A stretch of 64,000 nucleotides of DNA from Fistularia commersonii (taxonomy: Eukaryota > Chordata > Actinopteri > Syngnathiformes > Fistulariidae), in assembly GCA_037954325.1 (NCBI GenBank), contig JBBMNZ010000003.1, forward strand, positions 21,445,392 through 21,509,391, in the 5' to 3' direction. The notes beneath the pieces were generated by a model. That model did not search any database, had not been told where the DNA came from, and saw nothing but the letters and a program-made list of their open reading frames with translations. Positions 61,640 through 64,000 of this stretch are shown here, one piece after another (within the stretch, counting starts at the first letter, position 1; every line of letters begins with the position of its first letter). A program made the translations under genes and the position numbers.

Positions 61640-63250
61640 CTGCAAGAGAAGAAGGCAGGGGAGAAAGGAACAGTCACACACTCGTAAAAGGTAGCAGCGG
61701 GAAGCAACCCGACTGAAAAATAACAAACAAAAACAAAAAAAAGCATGTCCTGTGCTTTTATGTAATCTGCAAACGGGCTGAATTATCTTGCCGTAACCCG
61801 CCATGCACAGTCATATAGGATAAGTCATCAGAATCTGCAGGATTAACATTAACGCACGTGCACGCGCGCCTACACTTGAGCACACGCGCGTAAATCTCTC
61901 CCCAAAAGCCGAGGCCGGCAGCTGCCGTCCTCTCTGCTGAATACACAATCACGCCATTCACAAGTTTCCTCTTTAATACACAGCAGACGGACATCATGGG
62001 GTGAGTGGAGGCCGGGCAGAGAGAGGGATGGAGTGACTTTGCAGCTGACCAAACTGCGGAGCTTTTTTTTTTTTTTTCCAGTAGCACAGACGGATTTGTT
62101 ATGCGAGTAAATCGATTCGATACAGTGTCGGGCGGGATTTTTATTTTTGTTTATTTTTTTTAATACGCTGTTGCTGTTCAACCGAATTTGGAGTTTTCGA
62201 AGCTTGCCGAAGGTGGTTGCTCGGGGTTGGGGTCGCCAGTTGCTGGACTTACAGACGAGCAAATGTCTCACACACACACACACACACACACACACGCGCA
62301 CTTGAGGTGGGAGGGGAGGGGTAACCTCACACACTTTTTCTCATGTCGTTGCGTTTCGCCGGGGGGGCCAAAGCGAACAGAGGGCTGCAATGTTCATCTG
62401 CAGCAGACCGGGCGGGATTTGTCTCCGCGTCACTCTGTGGCTAGCGGCGCCCGCGTATTTTTGCAGCAAAGTTGAATAAAGTTTGTTTTGTTTGTGCTGT
62501 TTTGAGGACAGAGGTGAAAACGCACGTCTCCGTCATTTGGCATTTCGCCGTTAACGGCGACGGCCTGTGGCTTATTTTGACTTTTGAGTCTCCATCACCG
62601 CCGTGCACATAATGTAGAGTTACAAACCTCTGCTCTGTCTTTACAATCACAGTCTTGAGTGTGTGTTTGTGTGAGGGTTCCCACATGGGGCGACATGAAG
62701 AAGTGACTGCAGCTGATTTAAAGAATCTGTTAGCAGGTGTGGACATGCCCGAGGGTATCGGAGCCAGTTAATGATTTACGTCTTCTTCACTGGTGTGTAA
62801 AAAAAAAAAAAAAAAAAAAGAAATAAACTGATGTCATTACAACGGGCAACCTGCTCCCACTGGTGGATTATATTGATTTCTACTCGTGCACCCTGGTATC
62901 ATTAACTGAGATGTGAAATAGATCGCAGACCTCTGCATCCGCAGCTGAGCTGCCCCCAAATCAGGGCATGAAAAAAAAAAAAAAAAAGGAAAAACAGGAA
63001 GTGGGGGAAAAAAATAAGGCATGGAGAGTCTGCGCTCAAGGTGGGAGAAGCACGCGCCTGCTGCCGGGGGCTGATAATAAATTAAAATTAAAAAACACAA
63101 CAAAAAAAAAACAAACACTTCGGCCCTTTTGGGTTGTTTCCTGTCACCACGCGTTGCCTTAGCGATGTTGATGCTATCATGTTCCCGTAGCCAGGACCCC
63201 GCCCTTTCATGAACATAAACAGCGGGCTGTGCGAGAGAGGCCATCGTGCG

Positions 63251-63296
<46 letters not shown>

Positions 63297-64000
63297 CACA
63301 CTCTCACGGAACACTCAATCCCTCCGCATGAGGCTGATTCCATACCAATGTGGCTTGAGACAAGTATTAAAGTGACTGTAGTCAATTTATGTGCATGTAG
63401 TGTGGGTGTGGGTGTGTGAGTAGTGTGTGTGTGTGTGTGTGTTCAGGCATTGACCGAGGGCCCGGCGCCTGGAACAGATGGTCAGCTTGCTGCTTAAGGG
63501 ATAGGGGGGGATTTAGGGTTGTGGCCATGCAGGCTGCCTCTCCGCTTATCATCACATCGGGACAATCAACTAATGGACGCCTCCGGCTCTATCGCCGATG
63601 ACGCCACTCCTCCCGATAAGCGCTGTCTTTTTTTTTCTTCGGAAGATTTGCACACAGTTGGACAAAAGCGCGCCTCGGAGAGAAACACCCCGCTATGATG
63701 GAGGGAGGGGTGATGTCATGGAAACGGTGGGGACGGACCGGAACGACATGAATGATCTACTTTATCTCATGAACTGAGTGGTTTACCTGCGATTGGCACA
63801 CATGAAATGCTGGCGGGAACAATAAAACAAAATATTTATTTCCTGCTAGCAGTGACGCTAATGATTAGATTTATCTATCTATCTACCGTATTCTTTGGAT
63901 TATAAGTCACAGTTTTTTCATAGTTTGGCCGGGGGTGCGACTTATACTCTCTGGAGCAACTTATGTGTGAAATTATTGAGCTCTCTTGCTCTCGTGTGTG
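61640..64000. other. Upstream of first coding exon: intron or 5' flank
   Basis: No coding exon found. Holds CA/GT repeats (62264-62295, 63255-63299, 63421-63442), A runs (62799-62819, 62970-62987) and a repeat start at the right edge. Whether a non-coding first exon or promoter lies here cannot be decided by eye. Confidence 0.6.
63884..64000. repeat. Start of a TATAAGTCGC-type fish repeat
   Basis: ACCGTATTCTTTGGATTATA, AGTCACAGTTTTTTCATAGT and GGGGGTGCGACTTATACTCT follow a repeat I know from many fish genomes. It runs off the window edge. Confidence 0.65.

Overview
The window is vertebrate nuclear DNA, almost certainly from a ray-finned (teleost) fish. The evidence is a split gene with GT-AG introns, many CA/GT microsatellites, and remnants of teleost repeat families: a tRNA-derived SINE, hAT, pogo/Tigger-like and foldback elements, and 3' tails of non-LTR retrotransposons. 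No bacterial, viral or organellar gene organisation was seen.

One protein-coding gene fills the window on the minus strand. It is a myosin IX gene, best matched to unconventional myosin-IXa (myo9a; which teleost paralogue cannot be decided here). I placed 29 coding exons from the ATG at 61547 down to 1651. They join in one continuous frame of 6090 nt (2030 codons): an N-terminal extension with a Ras-associating (RA) domain, the myosin motor with its P-loop, switch I and switch II and the large class-IX loop-2 insertion, about six IQ motifs, and a long tail with coiled coil and conserved basic stretches. The C1 zinc finger and RhoGAP domain expected for this family must lie to the left of position 1. 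A strong acceptor at 61640-61641 suggests at least one further 5' non-coding exon to the right of the first coding exon.

Layout from left to right (3' to 5' of the gene): 1-1650 is intron holding a small hAT element, a LINE fragment and a SINE head; 1651-6431 holds the tail exons; 6785-8227 the IQ exons; 10299-22861 the motor C-terminal half; 27148-39261 the rest of the motor, with expanding introns; 39262-60671 is a 21.4-kb intron with only repeats; 60672-61639 is the first coding exon; 61640-64000 is upstream intron or 5' flank.

The remaining sequence is decayed transposable elements and simple repeats. Some are well enough preserved to show target-site duplications and nested insertions, which give relative ages. 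I found no second gene, RNA gene, CRISPR array or clearly new biological system. The most interesting points are a run of unusual GTC splice donors, UG/CA repeats abutting the donors of three small consecutive motor exons, an in-frame alternative donor in the tail, a long foldback element built of a repeated 13-nt motif, and a diverged direct-repeat pair flanking two motor exons.
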